Shown here: one piece after another, positions 1 through 9,520 of the stretch
Layout: each line of letters begins with the position of its first letter
How positions within the stretch are numbered: position 1 is the stretch's first letter
NCBI RefSeq assembly: GCF_013204845.1
Contig: NZ_JABMKY010000006.1
Location: forward strand, 248,001-312,000
Direction of reading: 5' to 3'
DNA length: 64,000 nt
Origin: Paenibacillus qinlingensis
GTDB taxonomy: Bacteria > Bacillota > Bacilli > Paenibacillales > NBRC-103111
Program-made: the position numbers and the translations under genes
Notes under the pieces: generated by a model
What the model saw: only the letters and a program-made list of their open reading frames with translations
Databases searched by the model: none
What the model was told of the DNA's origin: nothing

Positions 1-2
1 AT

Positions 3-1334
3 GGCTTTTACCGGGATGGATCGTTTATACAACATGAGATTTACCCTTATAACGGTAGCTATGCTGTAAGTTTATTGCAAGAATTGTCGTATCTGCTTCT
101 GCTGCTGAACGATTCGCCTTGGCAGCCAACAAATAGTGGCGCAGAGAATGTTTACAATTGGATTTACCATTCTTATGAACCGCTTATCTATAACGGTGCC
201 ATGATGGATATGACTAGAGGGAGAGCAATTTCTCGCAGCGACTACCAAGATCATACCACTGGACATAGTGTCATGTCCTCTATTATTCGCCTAGCGCAGC
301 ACGCTCCTGCGGCCGATGCACAGCGAATGAAAGCGATGGTGAAAGCGTGGATTATCGCTGATAGCCAGTTTAATTTCTATAAGGATATTAATTTAAGTAC
401 GCTTGTCCTGGCCAAGGCAATTATGAATGACAGCAGTGTAATACCAAGAGAAGAGAAGGTACTTTCCAAAGTTTATGCTGGCATGGATCAAGTCGTACAT
501 CTTCGGCCTGGATTTGGTTTTGGCGTTAGTATGTCGTCGCATCGTATAGGGACATACGAGTATGATGAAAAATATAATGAAAATCCTAAAGGCTGGTACA
601 CAGGTGTTGGTATGACCTATCTATATAACAAGGATCCGTTCCAATTTACCGATTATTGGGCAACTGTCAATAAATATCGGCTTCCTGGAACAACTGTCGA
701 TACAATGCCGAGGGAAGATGCGGAAGGCGCTGGGTATCGGAGTCCGACAACTTGGGCAGGAGGTACAGAGCTTCAAGGACAGTATGCCACAGCTGGTATG
801 GATTTGAAGGGATATGGAAGCACGTTAAAAGCGAAGAAATCCTGGTTTATGTTTGATGATGAAGTCGTTGCGCTAGGGACAGGCATTGCAAGTACAGACA
901 ACCGTACGATTGAAACAACGGTTGAGAATCGCATGCTTACAACAGCAAGAGTCACACACGGGATTGATTTGGATTCACCTCCTTCTTCACCAATTGGCAG
1001 TGAACCATTACGTCACAAAGTCTACGCCGTAAAGGATAGCGGGAATGATGGGAATGTGCCTGAGAATACATTTGATAATAATCTTGGATCTAGATGGTCG
1101 GCGTCAGGTGATGGACAATGGATTCAATATGATCTTGGAAAGATACAAGCCGTCGGGTATGTAGGAATTAACTTCTATCTTCAATCTGCAAGAACGACTG
1201 ATTTCGAAATACTGACTTCAGAGGATGGCGTAGTATGGAATCAAGAGTATAGGGGGATTTCCAGTCTGGTTAGTGACACGCAGCTTCAAGTCATCGATTT
1301 CCCAGATACGCAAGCTAGTTTTGTAAAATTATAG
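3..1334 (+). CDS. Polysaccharide lyase family 8 (PL8), middle fragment; 5' end outside window, 3' end at a frameshift
   Basis: The frame is open from the first bases of the window, so the gene begins upstream and the first ATG in frame (75) is not its start. The opening residues GFYRDGSFIQHE match the PL8 catalytic segment. The His at 33-35 and the Tyr nine residues later (end of PYNGSY) correspond to the catalytic His/Tyr pair of hyaluronate-type lyases. The catalytic Asn would lie before the window. The catalytic domain continues through VDTMPRED and KSWFMFDDEVVALG. From about 970 an F5/8 type C (discoidin) domain begins and is cut by TAG at 1332-1334. PL8 enzymes cleave uronic-acid glycans (hyaluronan, chondroitin, xanthan) by beta-elimination outside the cell. 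The fold and family are clear; the substrate is not. Confidence 0.85.
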   Translation, partial: GFYRDGSFIQHEIYPYNGSYAVSLLQELSYLLLLLNDSPWQPTNSGAENVYNWIYHSYEPLIYNGAMMDMTRGRAISRSDYQDHTTGHSVMSSIIRLAQHAPAADAQRMKAMVKAWIIADSQFNFYKDINLSTLVLAKAIMNDSSVIPREEKVLSKVYAGMDQVVHLRPGFGFGVSMSSHRIGTYEYDEKYNENPKGWYTGVGMTYLYNKDPFQFTDYWATVNKYRLPGTTVDTMPREDAEGAGYRSPTTWAGGTELQGQYATAGMDLKGYGSTLKAKKSWFMFDDEVVALGTGIASTDNRTIETTVENRMLTTARVTHGIDLDSPPSSPIGSEPLRHKVYAVKDSGNDGNVPENTFDNNLGSRWSASGDGQWIQYDLGKIQAVGYVGINFYLQSARTTDFEILTSEDGVVWNQEYRGISSLVSDTQLQVIDFPDTQASFVKL

Positions 1335-1345
1335 GTCATATGAAC
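1320..1345 (+). other. Frameshift site splitting the PL8 gene
   Basis: The upstream frame reads ASFVKL-stop. Reading one base back from the AAAA run (1325-1328) gives FVK followed by IIGHMNST, which continues the discoidin domain. The second discoidin copy shows RFIKFIFHGNDSD at the equivalent point. A single missing A in the run would restore one frame. No ribosome site precedes the ATG at 1340. This is either a real inactivating mutation or a homopolymer error. Confidence 0.8.
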
Positions 1346-3904
1346 TCGACGGGACCTTGGAACAGCATCACGGAAGTTCAACTCTATGCGCCATGTACAG
1401 CAGGAAATCTTCTCATCCTGCCATCAGTGACTCCACTGTATGTAAACGGTGTGACGGATAGCACAGGATCTAGTCAATCTGCGAAGGTGAAGGACAATGA
1501 CATTCGAACCGTCTGGTCAACGACTGGCGATGGACAGTGGCTGAAGTATGACTTAGGCAGCTCTCAGGAAATCGGGCATGTAGGGATCAGCTTTCCGAAT
1601 GGCAAGGATAAAACTTCTGCCTTCGATATTCAAACATCTGTCGATGGGACCACATGGACGCCTGTGTTCAGCGGTCACAACACCGTGCTTTCCGCAGAGG
1701 TAGAAGCCTATGATGTCGTGGATACGACGGCCAGATTCATCAAATTCATTTTCCACGGCAATGATAGCGATTTGTCCAATGATGTTTCTGAAATTCAAGT
1801 TTACGCCCCGCAGGCGGTTGGTCCTGTGTTAGATCCTCTGCATGTTTCGAAAAGGGTCAAAGGGGATGAACAGCTTGTTGTGAACGGGGTAACGAAGTCC
1901 GCTGGATTAGGATGGACAGAGGCAATGAGCAATGTATCTTATGCGTATTTGGAAGGAACAGGCGGGTACTACTTCCCGCAACCGACAGCCTTAAAGGGAA
2001 AAAGAGATGTTTCTCAGGGCAGTTGGTCACAGATTAATAATGGCGGCGCTTCGACGATATTAAGTAAGAATTATTTGACGCTTTGGCTGGACCATGGAAC
2101 AAATCCGTTCTATCAAGATTACACTTACGTCTTGCTGCCGAATAAATCAGCAGAAGAAACAGCGAGTTACAGCCTTAATCCGAACATTGAAATCTTGGTG
2201 AATAATACGAATGTGCAAGCTGTGAAGGAGAAAACACAAGGTATTCTGGGGGCGAATTTCTGGGTACCAAGTACGTTTGGCTATCTCACGGCATCGAATC
2301 CTTCCTCCATCCTGTTGCAGGATCAGGGCAGTATGCTGGATGTCGCGGTTTCGGATCCTACGCATCTGCAAGCTAAGGTAACTTACGAAATTCATAAAGC
2401 CGGATTATCGGTGATTGCCAAAGACCCGAGCATTACGATCTTACAGCTCACACCTACGATTAAATTTGAGGTCGATACGCAAGCGGGGGATGGGCTATCG
2501 CACAAACTAAAACTGCAATTGAACACAGCTGTGTCGACGCCTTTACCGGCGCCGACAGCACCTCCAATTCATGTCGTTGACCCGATTCCAGATACGATTG
2601 TCGATGTGTTGGATGACCTATCCCTTACGTATGCGCATAGTAGTAATCTTAAATTTGACAGAGGAGAGCCAGGTAAATTTAGTGGGGATACCTCTCGGTT
2701 AATCCGAAAAACAATAACGAATGAGTATATCATTTATAAAGCGCAGCCGAATAAGGATATTACCGGATTTACAGCGAAGGCATGGTTCCGGCCACAAGAT
2801 GGCGTAACCGACTTTGCTTTCTATACCTCCACAGATAATGTGACTTATACAGCTTTTACACCAGCCAAAACAGGTGGAATTGAAAACTACAAAGAAATAA
2901 ATTACAGCGGCATGCTGCCGACGGGGACACAGTATCTGAAAATCGTTTACATGATGAATGGTGCCTATAATTGGAACCCGCAGCTTGGTGAAGTCACGTT
3001 GACGAGTATTGTTCCTCCGCCGACAAGTATTACAGTCGTTGACAACGTTTACAACGATGCCAAGATGTTCGAGCGAAGTCCGAACTTGAGCATTAGTGGA
3101 TCTAATCCATCGGCATTCGGTGATGATACGTCGCGATTAGTAAGACTTACGAATACAGATGAGTATATTGTGTACAAAGCTGAACCGGATAAGGAGCTGC
3201 GGAGTTTCAGCGCAGATACATGGTTCTGGCCTTACGAGGCGTCCACAGACTTCCAATTCGCGATATCTCCGGATAATGTGAACTATTCCTCCTATTCGCC
3301 GACAATTGCTACAACGTCAAGCGCTGGTGCTTGGAATAAGGTGACTTACAGCGGAACGATTCCAAGAGGAACACAGTATATCAAAATCATTTACAAACAG
3401 CACTCGTCCAATACGTGGAATGCCCAAATCGGTAAGGTGACACTAACGAGTAAAGTGCCAACGCCGTCAAGCGCTACGGTGACAGATGATGTGTATAATT
3501 TTAGCAAAATGTATGAGAATTCCGGTAAGTTGAGCTTCGACACCGCCAATGTTACGAGGTTCGGAGGGGATACTTCCAGGTTAAAGCGAAATGGGAATAC
3601 GGACGAATGGATTGTATATAAAGCGGCTCCAGACATGGACATGAAGAATTATCAAGTGGAGACGTGGTTCTGGCCCTTCGAGACTTCTGTTGACTTCGAA
3701 CTCTACAGTTCGCCGGGGAATGGGATTTACACGATTCTTTCACCTGTGAAAGCCGTGTCAGCAACTGATTGGAAGAAAGTTACGTATAGCGGTAATGTTC
3801 CTGCAGGTACTCAATTCCTGAAAATCGTGTATAAACAGAATACAGGTAATTATTGGCATCCACAGATCGGGAAAGTCGTCATTCATAGCGAAGCGATTGA
3901 TTAA
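1340..3904 (+). CDS. PL8 lyase C-terminal fragment: discoidin, lyase beta-sandwich and three tandem ~150-residue repeats
   Basis: This is the continuation of the upstream lyase after the frameshift; ATG 1340 is merely the first one in frame. It finishes the first discoidin domain (residues 1-18) and carries a second complete one (about 35-155; DNDIRTVWSTTGDGQWLKYDLG). The lyase beta-sandwich then resumes at about 175 (VVNGVTKSAGLGWTEAM, NYLTLWLDHG, YVLLPNKSAEE) and runs to about 395. Residues 415-854 are three similar modules of about 145 residues, each with GDDTSRLVR-like, DEYIVYKAEPDKE-like and GTQYIKIIYK-like signatures. I do not recognise a named family for them; by position they resemble carbohydrate-binding modules. 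If the frameshift is real, this part is probably not translated by itself. Confidence 0.75.
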   Translation: MNSTGPWNSITEVQLYAPCTAGNLLILPSVTPLYVNGVTDSTGSSQSAKVKDNDIRTVWSTTGDGQWLKYDLGSSQEIGHVGISFPNGKDKTSAFDIQTSVDGTTWTPVFSGHNTVLSAEVEAYDVVDTTARFIKFIFHGNDSDLSNDVSEIQVYAPQAVGPVLDPLHVSKRVKGDEQLVVNGVTKSAGLGWTEAMSNVSYAYLEGTGGYYFPQPTALKGKRDVSQGSWSQINNGGASTILSKNYLTLWLDHGTNPFYQDYTYVLLPNKSAEETASYSLNPNIEILVNNTNVQAVKEKTQGILGANFWVPSTFGYLTASNPSSILLQDQGSMLDVAVSDPTHLQAKVTYEIHKAGLSVIAKDPSITILQLTPTIKFEVDTQAGDGLSHKLKLQLNTAVSTPLPAPTAPPIHVVDPIPDTIVDVLDDLSLTYAHSSNLKFDRGEPGKFSGDTSRLIRKTITNEYIIYKAQPNKDITGFTAKAWFRPQDGVTDFAFYTSTDNVTYTAFTPAKTGGIENYKEINYSGMLPTGTQYLKIVYMMNGAYNWNPQLGEVTLTSIVPPPTSITVVDNVYNDAKMFERSPNLSISGSNPSAFGDDTSRLVRLTNTDEYIVYKAEPDKELRSFSADTWFWPYEASTDFQFAISPDNVNYSSYSPTIATTSSAGAWNKVTYSGTIPRGTQYIKIIYKQHSSNTWNAQIGKVTLTSKVPTPSSATVTDDVYNFSKMYENSGKLSFDTANVTRFGGDTSRLKRNGNTDEWIVYKAAPDMDMKNYQVETWFWPFETSVDFELYSSPGNGIYTILSPVKAVSATDWKKVTYSGNVPAGTQFLKIVYKQNTGNYWHPQIGKVVIHSEAID

Positions 3905-4005
3905 CGAAAGTTCATGATCTTAAATCCCGATCATTTCAATCCTTTTTACCGGGTGCCATAATAAAAGAGTAAGATATGTAGTTTACAAGGGGGCAAACAA
4001 ATAAC

Positions 4006-5715
4006 ATGAAGCGTAAGTTCACATCAAAAAAAGCAATAGTAAGCATCTTACTTGGTATGAGCGTTTTGGCAGGCTGCACGAATGCAGAGGATAGTCCGGC
4101 AGTCTCACCGTCTGCAAGTCCGGCGGCGACGAAGAGCGTGACAACTGTAGCGAAGGAGAATGATCGAACGAAGTTTGATCCACCGGTTACGATCACGGCA
4201 GCGATTGCTCTCAAACCGTCCGATAAGCTTCGCAATGGCGACACGCCTGAGAATAATCCAATCTCCCGTTGGTTTAAAGACACGCTGGGTATTGTGACGA
4301 AATATCAATGGGTGGTTACGGATGCGAGTGCACTGGAAACGAAAGTTCGTTTAGCATTAACCAGTGGCGAAGCATTGCCGGACGTTCTCAGTGCATCTGG
4401 TACCGTGTTTGAAGATCTTGTTGCCTCCAAGAAAATTCAATCCATTGACGAGGCCTTTGAGAAGTATGCAACGCCTAGGGTGAAGGAGTCCTATCAAAAA
4501 AATCCGGAAGTATGGAATTTGGTCAAACGAAACGGAAAACTGTATGGTCTGCCTACCTTGTCGAATGGCATTGTAGGGAATACCGTAATGTGGATCCGTG
4601 AGGATTGGCTCAAGAAGCTAAACCTCAAAGCACCAACGAATGTGCAAGAATATGAAGCTGTCATGGATGCGTTTACAAACAATGATCCTGATGGCAATGG
4701 GAAAAAAGATACGTACGGCATGGCCTTTGGGGCAAACACGGGCTACCATAAACCAACGATGAACTTCATGTCGGATGCTTCGTTTATTTTTGGTCAAGAT
4801 CAGCCTTACCAATGGTTGAAAGGGACAGACGGTAAACTGCAATACGGATCAACGAAGCCAAGTGTGAAGGATGCTTTAGGCAAATTACAAGAATGGTTCA
4901 GTAAGGGGTATATCAGCCCTGACTTCGGTACACAAGACGCAGCGAAAGCCATGGCAGACTTTACTTCGGGTAAAGCTGGAATCGCTTTTGCGCCAGGCTG
5001 GGCTGGCGGCTGGCCAGTAGGTACGGCAGTGACTGAAGCCAAAACCAAAAATCTAGCCTTGGATTTCAAACCATATCCAATTCCAGCGGGAATTAAAGGA
5101 GAGGTAGGAAGACAGGCATCACCGCCTTCCTATGGGAATTATGTTTTCCGTGAAGGATTTAAGAATATGGAAGCCATCTTTAAATATTGGGATACGATGT
5201 ATGGTTGCTCGGTTGAGGATGCCCAGTGTCCATTTGCTAACGGTAAGGGAGAAGGCTATGACTATGTCATGAAAGAGGGCAAGCCGGATTGGAAGAACAT
5301 TCCTGAAGGTACGCTCAGTCTGAATGCTTACTTGTTGATGTCGCCAGGATCAGGAACAGCGCCTACGAATGTCATGCCTGGACCTAACATTTACCAACGT
5401 GTCGCAGCAGGGAAGAAAGATAATGTTTTTGAACAGAAACTAGCTGCCGAGAATGGTCAATTAACGATTGATGGGTTTGCTGTAGCATTTCAACAGCTGA
5501 ACAAAGATGTGCAAAGTGGATTCTTTGGGGCAAATACACCGACCATGAAAGAGAAATGGGAGCAACTCATTGCCTTGGAAGAGCAAACCTTCCTGCAAAT
5601 CATTTACGGCAAACAAAAACCGGATTATTTTGATACCTTTGTCAAGCAATGGAACGAGCAAGGCGGCGCACAAATTACCAAAGAAGTGAACGAGTATACA
5701 GCTAGCGTTAAGTAA
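4006..5715 (+). CDS. Lpl-type ABC transporter substrate-binding lipoprotein
   Basis: A 569-residue extracellular solute-binding protein (SBP family 1). The signal peptide ends in the lipobox LAGC, giving lipidated Cys24. Its size matches LplA-like proteins for complex oligosaccharides, which are larger than common sugar-binding proteins. A calcium-loop-like stretch DPDGNGKKDTYG (from 4687) is typical of this group. The ribosome site CAAGGGGG stands upstream of ATG 4006. It follows the PL8 gene and precedes two permease genes, so the likely cargo is the oligosaccharide released by the lyase. No ATPase gene is nearby; such systems usually borrow a shared MsmX/MsmK-type ATPase. Confidence 0.9.
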   Translation: MKRKFTSKKAIVSILLGMSVLAGCTNAEDSPAVSPSASPAATKSVTTVAKENDRTKFDPPVTITAAIALKPSDKLRNGDTPENNPISRWFKDTLGIVTKYQWVVTDASALETKVRLALTSGEALPDVLSASGTVFEDLVASKKIQSIDEAFEKYATPRVKESYQKNPEVWNLVKRNGKLYGLPTLSNGIVGNTVMWIREDWLKKLNLKAPTNVQEYEAVMDAFTNNDPDGNGKKDTYGMAFGANTGYHKPTMNFMSDASFIFGQDQPYQWLKGTDGKLQYGSTKPSVKDALGKLQEWFSKGYISPDFGTQDAAKAMADFTSGKAGIAFAPGWAGGWPVGTAVTEAKTKNLALDFKPYPIPAGIKGEVGRQASPPSYGNYVFREGFKNMEAIFKYWDTMYGCSVEDAQCPFANGKGEGYDYVMKEGKPDWKNIPEGTLSLNAYLLMSPGSGTAPTNVMPGPNIYQRVAAGKKDNVFEQKLAAENGQLTIDGFAVAFQQLNKDVQSGFFGANTPTMKEKWEQLIALEEQTFLQIIYGKQKPDYFDTFVKQWNEQGGAQITKEVNEYTASVK

Positions 5716-5736
5716 TTGTCCCATCCTTTGATAAAG

Positions 5737-5780
5737 AAATGCGGAGCGCTAGCATAACTTGGGTTCTCCGCATTTTCTTT
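5737..5780 (+). terminator. Intercistronic hairpin between binding-protein and permease genes
   Basis: AAATGCGGAG at 5737-5746 pairs with CTCCGCATTT at 5766-5775, followed by CTTTTT. It lies between the lipoprotein stop and the first permease. It probably acts as a partial terminator or mRNA-end stabiliser, giving more binding protein than permease. Confidence 0.6.
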
Positions 5781-5819
5781 TTATAGAGAAGTCCTGACGA
5801 TCGATAGGAGACGAATCGG

Positions 5820-6776
5820 ATGAAATCGGAAACGATAAAATACGCTTTGCAAGAGAGGGCAATCCCCCTTAAAAAACGAAAAGGCTTCTTCAATCTAAGA
5901 CAAACGTGGCCACTGCATGTGTTCCTATTGCCTTCCGTTGTGTTATTGCTTATTTTCAGCTATACGCCGATGGTCGGATTTGCGATTGGCTTCCAAGACT
6001 TCAAACCATGGTTAGGTCTTTTTGGTTCACCTTTCGTAGGATTAAAGCATTTTAGATTTATGTTTCATGATCCAACGGCTTTGCAAGTCATTTGGAATAC
6101 ACTTATCATTGCTGTTCTCAAAATTATAGCAGGCTCCTTGGCACCTTTCATTTTCGCTTTATTGCTGAATGAAGTTCGTGTAGTCATCTTCAAGCGAGTT
6201 ATTCAATCGCTGGTGTACCTGCCACATTTTATCTCGTGGGTCATTCTCGGTGGGATTCTTACAGATCTATTGTCTACCAATGGGATGATCAATCAGCTTC
6301 TCGTAGGGATTGGCTTGGATAAGATCTTTTTCTTGGGAAGTGGAAACTGGTATCGCTTTACCTTAGTTGTCAGTGATGTGTGGAAGGATTTTGGATTCGG
6401 CACGATTATTTATTTGGCTGCCATGGCTGGTATTAACCCGAATATGTATGAAGCAGCAGATATTGATGGTGCAAATAATTGGCAGAAAACGATTCACATC
6501 ACGATTCCAGCTGTGATTCCTATAGCTATTGTTATTGTTACCTTATCATTAGGCAACATTTTGAATGCTGGATTTGATCAAGTATTTAACACCTATAATC
6601 CACTTGTTTATCCGAAAGGCGATATCATTGACACCTATGTCTACCGTATTGGTTTACAGCAAGGGTCATACAGTTTTGCAACAGCGGTTGGATTTTTCAA
6701 GTCCATCATTGGATTTATACTCATTGCTACGACTTATAAATTAGCATCCAAATATGCAAATTACAGGATTTTCTGA
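5820..6776 (+). CDS. LplB-type ABC transporter permease
   Basis: A 318-residue inner-membrane permease of the binding-protein-dependent transport family (MalF/LplB-like). The N-terminal cytoplasmic segment precedes a first membrane helix around residues 33-50 (FLLPSVVLLLIFSY), with about five more helices. The EAA loop is visible as MYEAADIDGANNWQKTIHITIP around residue 210. It pairs with the next gene to form the membrane channel. ATG 5820 follows the ribosome site AGGAGACGA. The gap of about 100 bp to the binding-protein gene holds a hairpin; the spacing to the next gene is 12 bp. Confidence 0.93.
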   Translation: MKSETIKYALQERAIPLKKRKGFFNLRQTWPLHVFLLPSVVLLLIFSYTPMVGFAIGFQDFKPWLGLFGSPFVGLKHFRFMFHDPTALQVIWNTLIIAVLKIIAGSLAPFIFALLLNEVRVVIFKRVIQSLVYLPHFISWVILGGILTDLLSTNGMINQLLVGIGLDKIFFLGSGNWYRFTLVVSDVWKDFGFGTIIYLAAMAGINPNMYEAADIDGANNWQKTIHITIPAVIPIAIVIVTLSLGNILNAGFDQVFNTYNPLVYPKGDIIDTYVYRIGLQQGSYSFATAVGFFKSIIGFILIATTYKLASKYANYRIF

Positions 6777-6788
6777 GGGGATATAGCC

Positions 6789-7667
6789 ATGATTAAATTA
6801 TCGTTCTCCACGAAGATGTTTCAATTCTCAAACTATATTTTCCTATCACTTGCCGCTTTTCTCTGTATTCTTCCCATGGTTCATGTCCTGGCAGTATCGT
6901 TTAGTTCAGACTATGCGACGACAGCTTACTTAGTTAAATTTTGGCCAATCGACTTTAATTTCACGGCATACGAAAAGGCGTTGAACAGTAACAACTTTAT
7001 CATCGCTTTTAGAGTAAGTGTGATCAGGACAGTGCTGGGTACGGCGCTTACGATGTTTCTAACGATGCTGGCCGCCTATTCCATGTCGAAAGATGATCTA
7101 TACTTCAAAGGAAGAACCTTCTATGCTTGGTTTTTTGTCTTCACGATGCTGTTCCATGGCGGACTTATTCCAACGTATCTGGTCGTTCAGAAAATAGGAT
7201 TAACGAATTCCCTTCTAGCGTTGATCTTGCCTTCCGCCGTTAATGTCTTCAATGTCGTCCTGATGATGAATTTTTTCCGAGGAATTCCCAAAGAACTCCA
7301 AGAAGCAGCGATGATGGACGGGGCAGGACATTTCCGAATCCTGTTCACGATATTCATGCCAATTTCGTTACCATCCATTGCCACATTGTCTCTATTTACC
7401 ATGGTATTCCATTGGAATGCTTGGTTTGACGGCATGATTTATATGAACAAAGCTGAGCTTTTTCCATTAGCCACCTTTCTGCAAGCCTTAATTGCCAGCT
7501 TCGATTTTACGAAAATTGGTCTCAATCCAGAGGACTTGGCTAAATTATCAGAACGTTCCCTGAAATCCGCACTAATCTTTATTGGTACAGTCCCGATCTT
7601 GCTCGTGTATCCTTTTCTGCAAAAGTACTTCGTACAAGGGATGACATTGGGTTCAGTAAAAGAATAA
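6789..7667 (+). CDS. LplC/YtcP-type ABC transporter permease
   Basis: A 292-residue carbohydrate ABC permease of the MalG/LplC type. The first helix is at about residues 15-35, and the EAA motif reads LQEAAMMDGAGHFRILFTIFMPIS around residue 175. The C-terminal VQGMTLGSVKE is typical of YtcP/LplC proteins. It starts at ATG 6789 behind GAGGGGATA, 12 bp after the partner permease, so the two are co-translated. It completes the importer for glycan fragments made by the neighbouring lyase. Confidence 0.93.
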   Translation: MIKLSFSTKMFQFSNYIFLSLAAFLCILPMVHVLAVSFSSDYATTAYLVKFWPIDFNFTAYEKALNSNNFIIAFRVSVIRTVLGTALTMFLTMLAAYSMSKDDLYFKGRTFYAWFFVFTMLFHGGLIPTYLVVQKIGLTNSLLALILPSAVNVFNVVLMMNFFRGIPKELQEAAMMDGAGHFRILFTIFMPISLPSIATLSLFTMVFHWNAWFDGMIYMNKAELFPLATFLQALIASFDFTKIGLNPEDLAKLSERSLKSALIFIGTVPILLVYPFLQKYFVQGMTLGSVKE

Positions 7668-7784
7668 ATAGGAATGAAATGGCTGTTAGGGCAATCCTAG
7701 GAGCTGTTTTCATTGTATGATTTTAACAATAATAGGCGTTCAATTGGTATAATAGAGCAAACGGAAGATAGGGAGCACCGGCTT

Positions 7785-9512
7785 ATGAATCTAATCAAGA
7801 GAGTAATCCTTCTTATCGTGATGAGTTTAGTTGTCATTCTTGCCCTGTACGCCTATTCCTATAAACAGAGTATAAAAGTCATCGAGAATCAAATTAATAC
7901 TAGAAATGAAGAGAAGCTATCGTACTTTCTCAACCGAATTGAAAGTCTATTGGATCAAAATATGATCTACGCCACGCTCGTCACCAAAGATCCGGAAATC
8001 AAAAAGGTAGCCTATGGTGAATTGCCACCTGCCAGTTATGATCGCGTAAGTGTGGTTCAATCCATTGAGAGCAAGTTGAATCTATTCAGTATGACGAATC
8101 AAATCATGAACATTATTACGCTATATTTCCCGAAAATTAATCTCGCCTTGTCTACGGTACCTTCAACAGGACTGAATCAAGAGGAGATCTTAAGGGATTA
8201 CACTGCTAATTGGAAATTAACAAAAGTTGATATAAGCGGTGTCAAAACGGATGCTTTTTCACGTTTCTTCGTTTCTCCTTATCACGCAGAACCGGCAGAT
8301 ATCATGAAATCGGATTTCATTATACGTGTGGATTTCTTTACAAAAAATATCGCGAATTTGTTAGACGAGTTTAAGTTAGCTGGTAATGGCGATGCCTTTT
8401 TCTATGGCAGATCGGATCAAATCGTCTATAACAGCACGGCGAATATGACACTCATTCAGCAACTCATGCAAGAGTATCCCTTCAAGGATGCTAGTGAAAT
8501 GACGAAACGTTCAACAATCGTAGAGCTGAGTGGCAAGAAATACATTCTTTATGTCCTTCCTTCCGAAAAGCTTAACTGGAGCTTGGTTGATATTGAACCC
8601 TTGGAGGAGATCCTAAACCCGGTCAATCACAGTCGGAATTTATTTTACATTATTCTGTTTTTACTTCTCTTACTCGGTATGGTAGCTGCTTATTTCTTAT
8701 ACTTCTATATCCAAGTCCCTATCCGCATTCTGATTCGCAGTTCGGAACACATAAAGAACAAAAATTTTGCCTATCGCATACAAAGCTTACGCAAGGACGA
8801 ATTTAGGCAATTGTTTGATTCGTTTAACGATATGGCAAAAGAAATAGATGAATTGATTAAACGTGTATATGCAGAAGAAATTCGTTCCAGAGAAGCTGTT
8901 ATGAAACAACTGCAATCGCAGATTAATCCTCATTTCCTCTACAATTGCCTAGCCTATATCGTAAATATGGCTAAAATGAACAAAAACCAATCGGTGATTG
9001 CCATGGCGCACAATTTGGGAGATTACTATAAATATACGACCCGCAATGAGACGTTGGAGACAACGCTCGGGACGGAGCTAGAGCTGGCTGTCAACTATAT
9101 GAATATTATGAATCAGCAGTTGGATAAATTTCGGTACATCATTTCCGTGCCCGAGACGATGAAAGCGATGAAGATTCCTAAGCTGATGATTCAGCCGCTC
9201 ATTGAAAACGCCATTGTACATGGGCTCGAGGAGATTTCGATGAACGGGATTATCACCATTGTCGGGCTCGATGACGGTCCGCTCTACCGGCTGATCATTG
9301 AAGATAACGGGCCAGGTCTATCGGAGGAAGCTTTGACGAAGCTGAGGCTTAAGACGGAAGATGAGCACAATGATTCCCCGCAGAAAGGGGTTTGGAACGT
9401 CTATCATCGCTTCCACTATTATTTTGGACAGCATTCGCGTATGCGATTGGACAATTCAGCTCTAGGCGGTTTACGTATTGAGTTAAGTTGGGAGAAAGCA
9501 GCAAGGGAGTGA
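7785..9512 (+). CDS. YesM-like sensor histidine kinase
   Basis: A membrane sensor kinase of the YesM/LytS-like group. One N-terminal helix (about residues 6-25), a large extracellular sensory region, a second helix (about 280-305, LFYIILFLLLLLGMVAAYF), then HAMP, a His-kinase domain with NPHFLYN (His383) and a HATPase with LIENAIVHG and DNGPG. I chose ATG 7785 because GGGAG stands about 10 bases upstream and the membrane helix follows directly. An in-frame TTG at 7713 would add 24 residues, but a TATAAT at 7748-7753 suggests that stretch is untranslated. It overlaps nothing and precedes its response regulator, so it probably senses the lyase-derived sugar and controls the transporter genes. 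Confidence 0.9.
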   Translation: MNLIKRVILLIVMSLVVILALYAYSYKQSIKVIENQINTRNEEKLSYFLNRIESLLDQNMIYATLVTKDPEIKKVAYGELPPASYDRVSVVQSIESKLNLFSMTNQIMNIITLYFPKINLALSTVPSTGLNQEEILRDYTANWKLTKVDISGVKTDAFSRFFVSPYHAEPADIMKSDFIIRVDFFTKNIANLLDEFKLAGNGDAFFYGRSDQIVYNSTANMTLIQQLMQEYPFKDASEMTKRSTIVELSGKKYILYVLPSEKLNWSLVDIEPLEEILNPVNHSRNLFYIILFLLLLLGMVAAYFLYFYIQVPIRILIRSSEHIKNKNFAYRIQSLRKDEFRQLFDSFNDMAKEIDELIKRVYAEEIRSREAVMKQLQSQINPHFLYNCLAYIVNMAKMNKNQSVIAMAHNLGDYYKYTTRNETLETTLGTELELAVNYMNIMNQQLDKFRYIISVPETMKAMKIPKLMIQPLIENAIVHGLEEISMNGIITIVGLDDGPLYRLIIEDNGPGLSEEALTKLRLKTEDEHNDSPQKGVWNVYHRFHYYFGQHSRMRLDNSALGGLRIELSWEKAARE

Positions 9513-9520
9513 GTGATACC

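Noticed and set aside
1320..1340. Programmed ribosomal frameshift
   Set aside because: No canonical slippery heptamer, no clear downstream stem and no reason to regulate a secreted lyase this way; mutation or sequencing error is simpler.
7713..7784. TTG start of the first sensor kinase
   Set aside because: Would place a TATAAT sequence inside the coding region and a long charged tail before the membrane helix; ATG 7785 has a better ribosome site.
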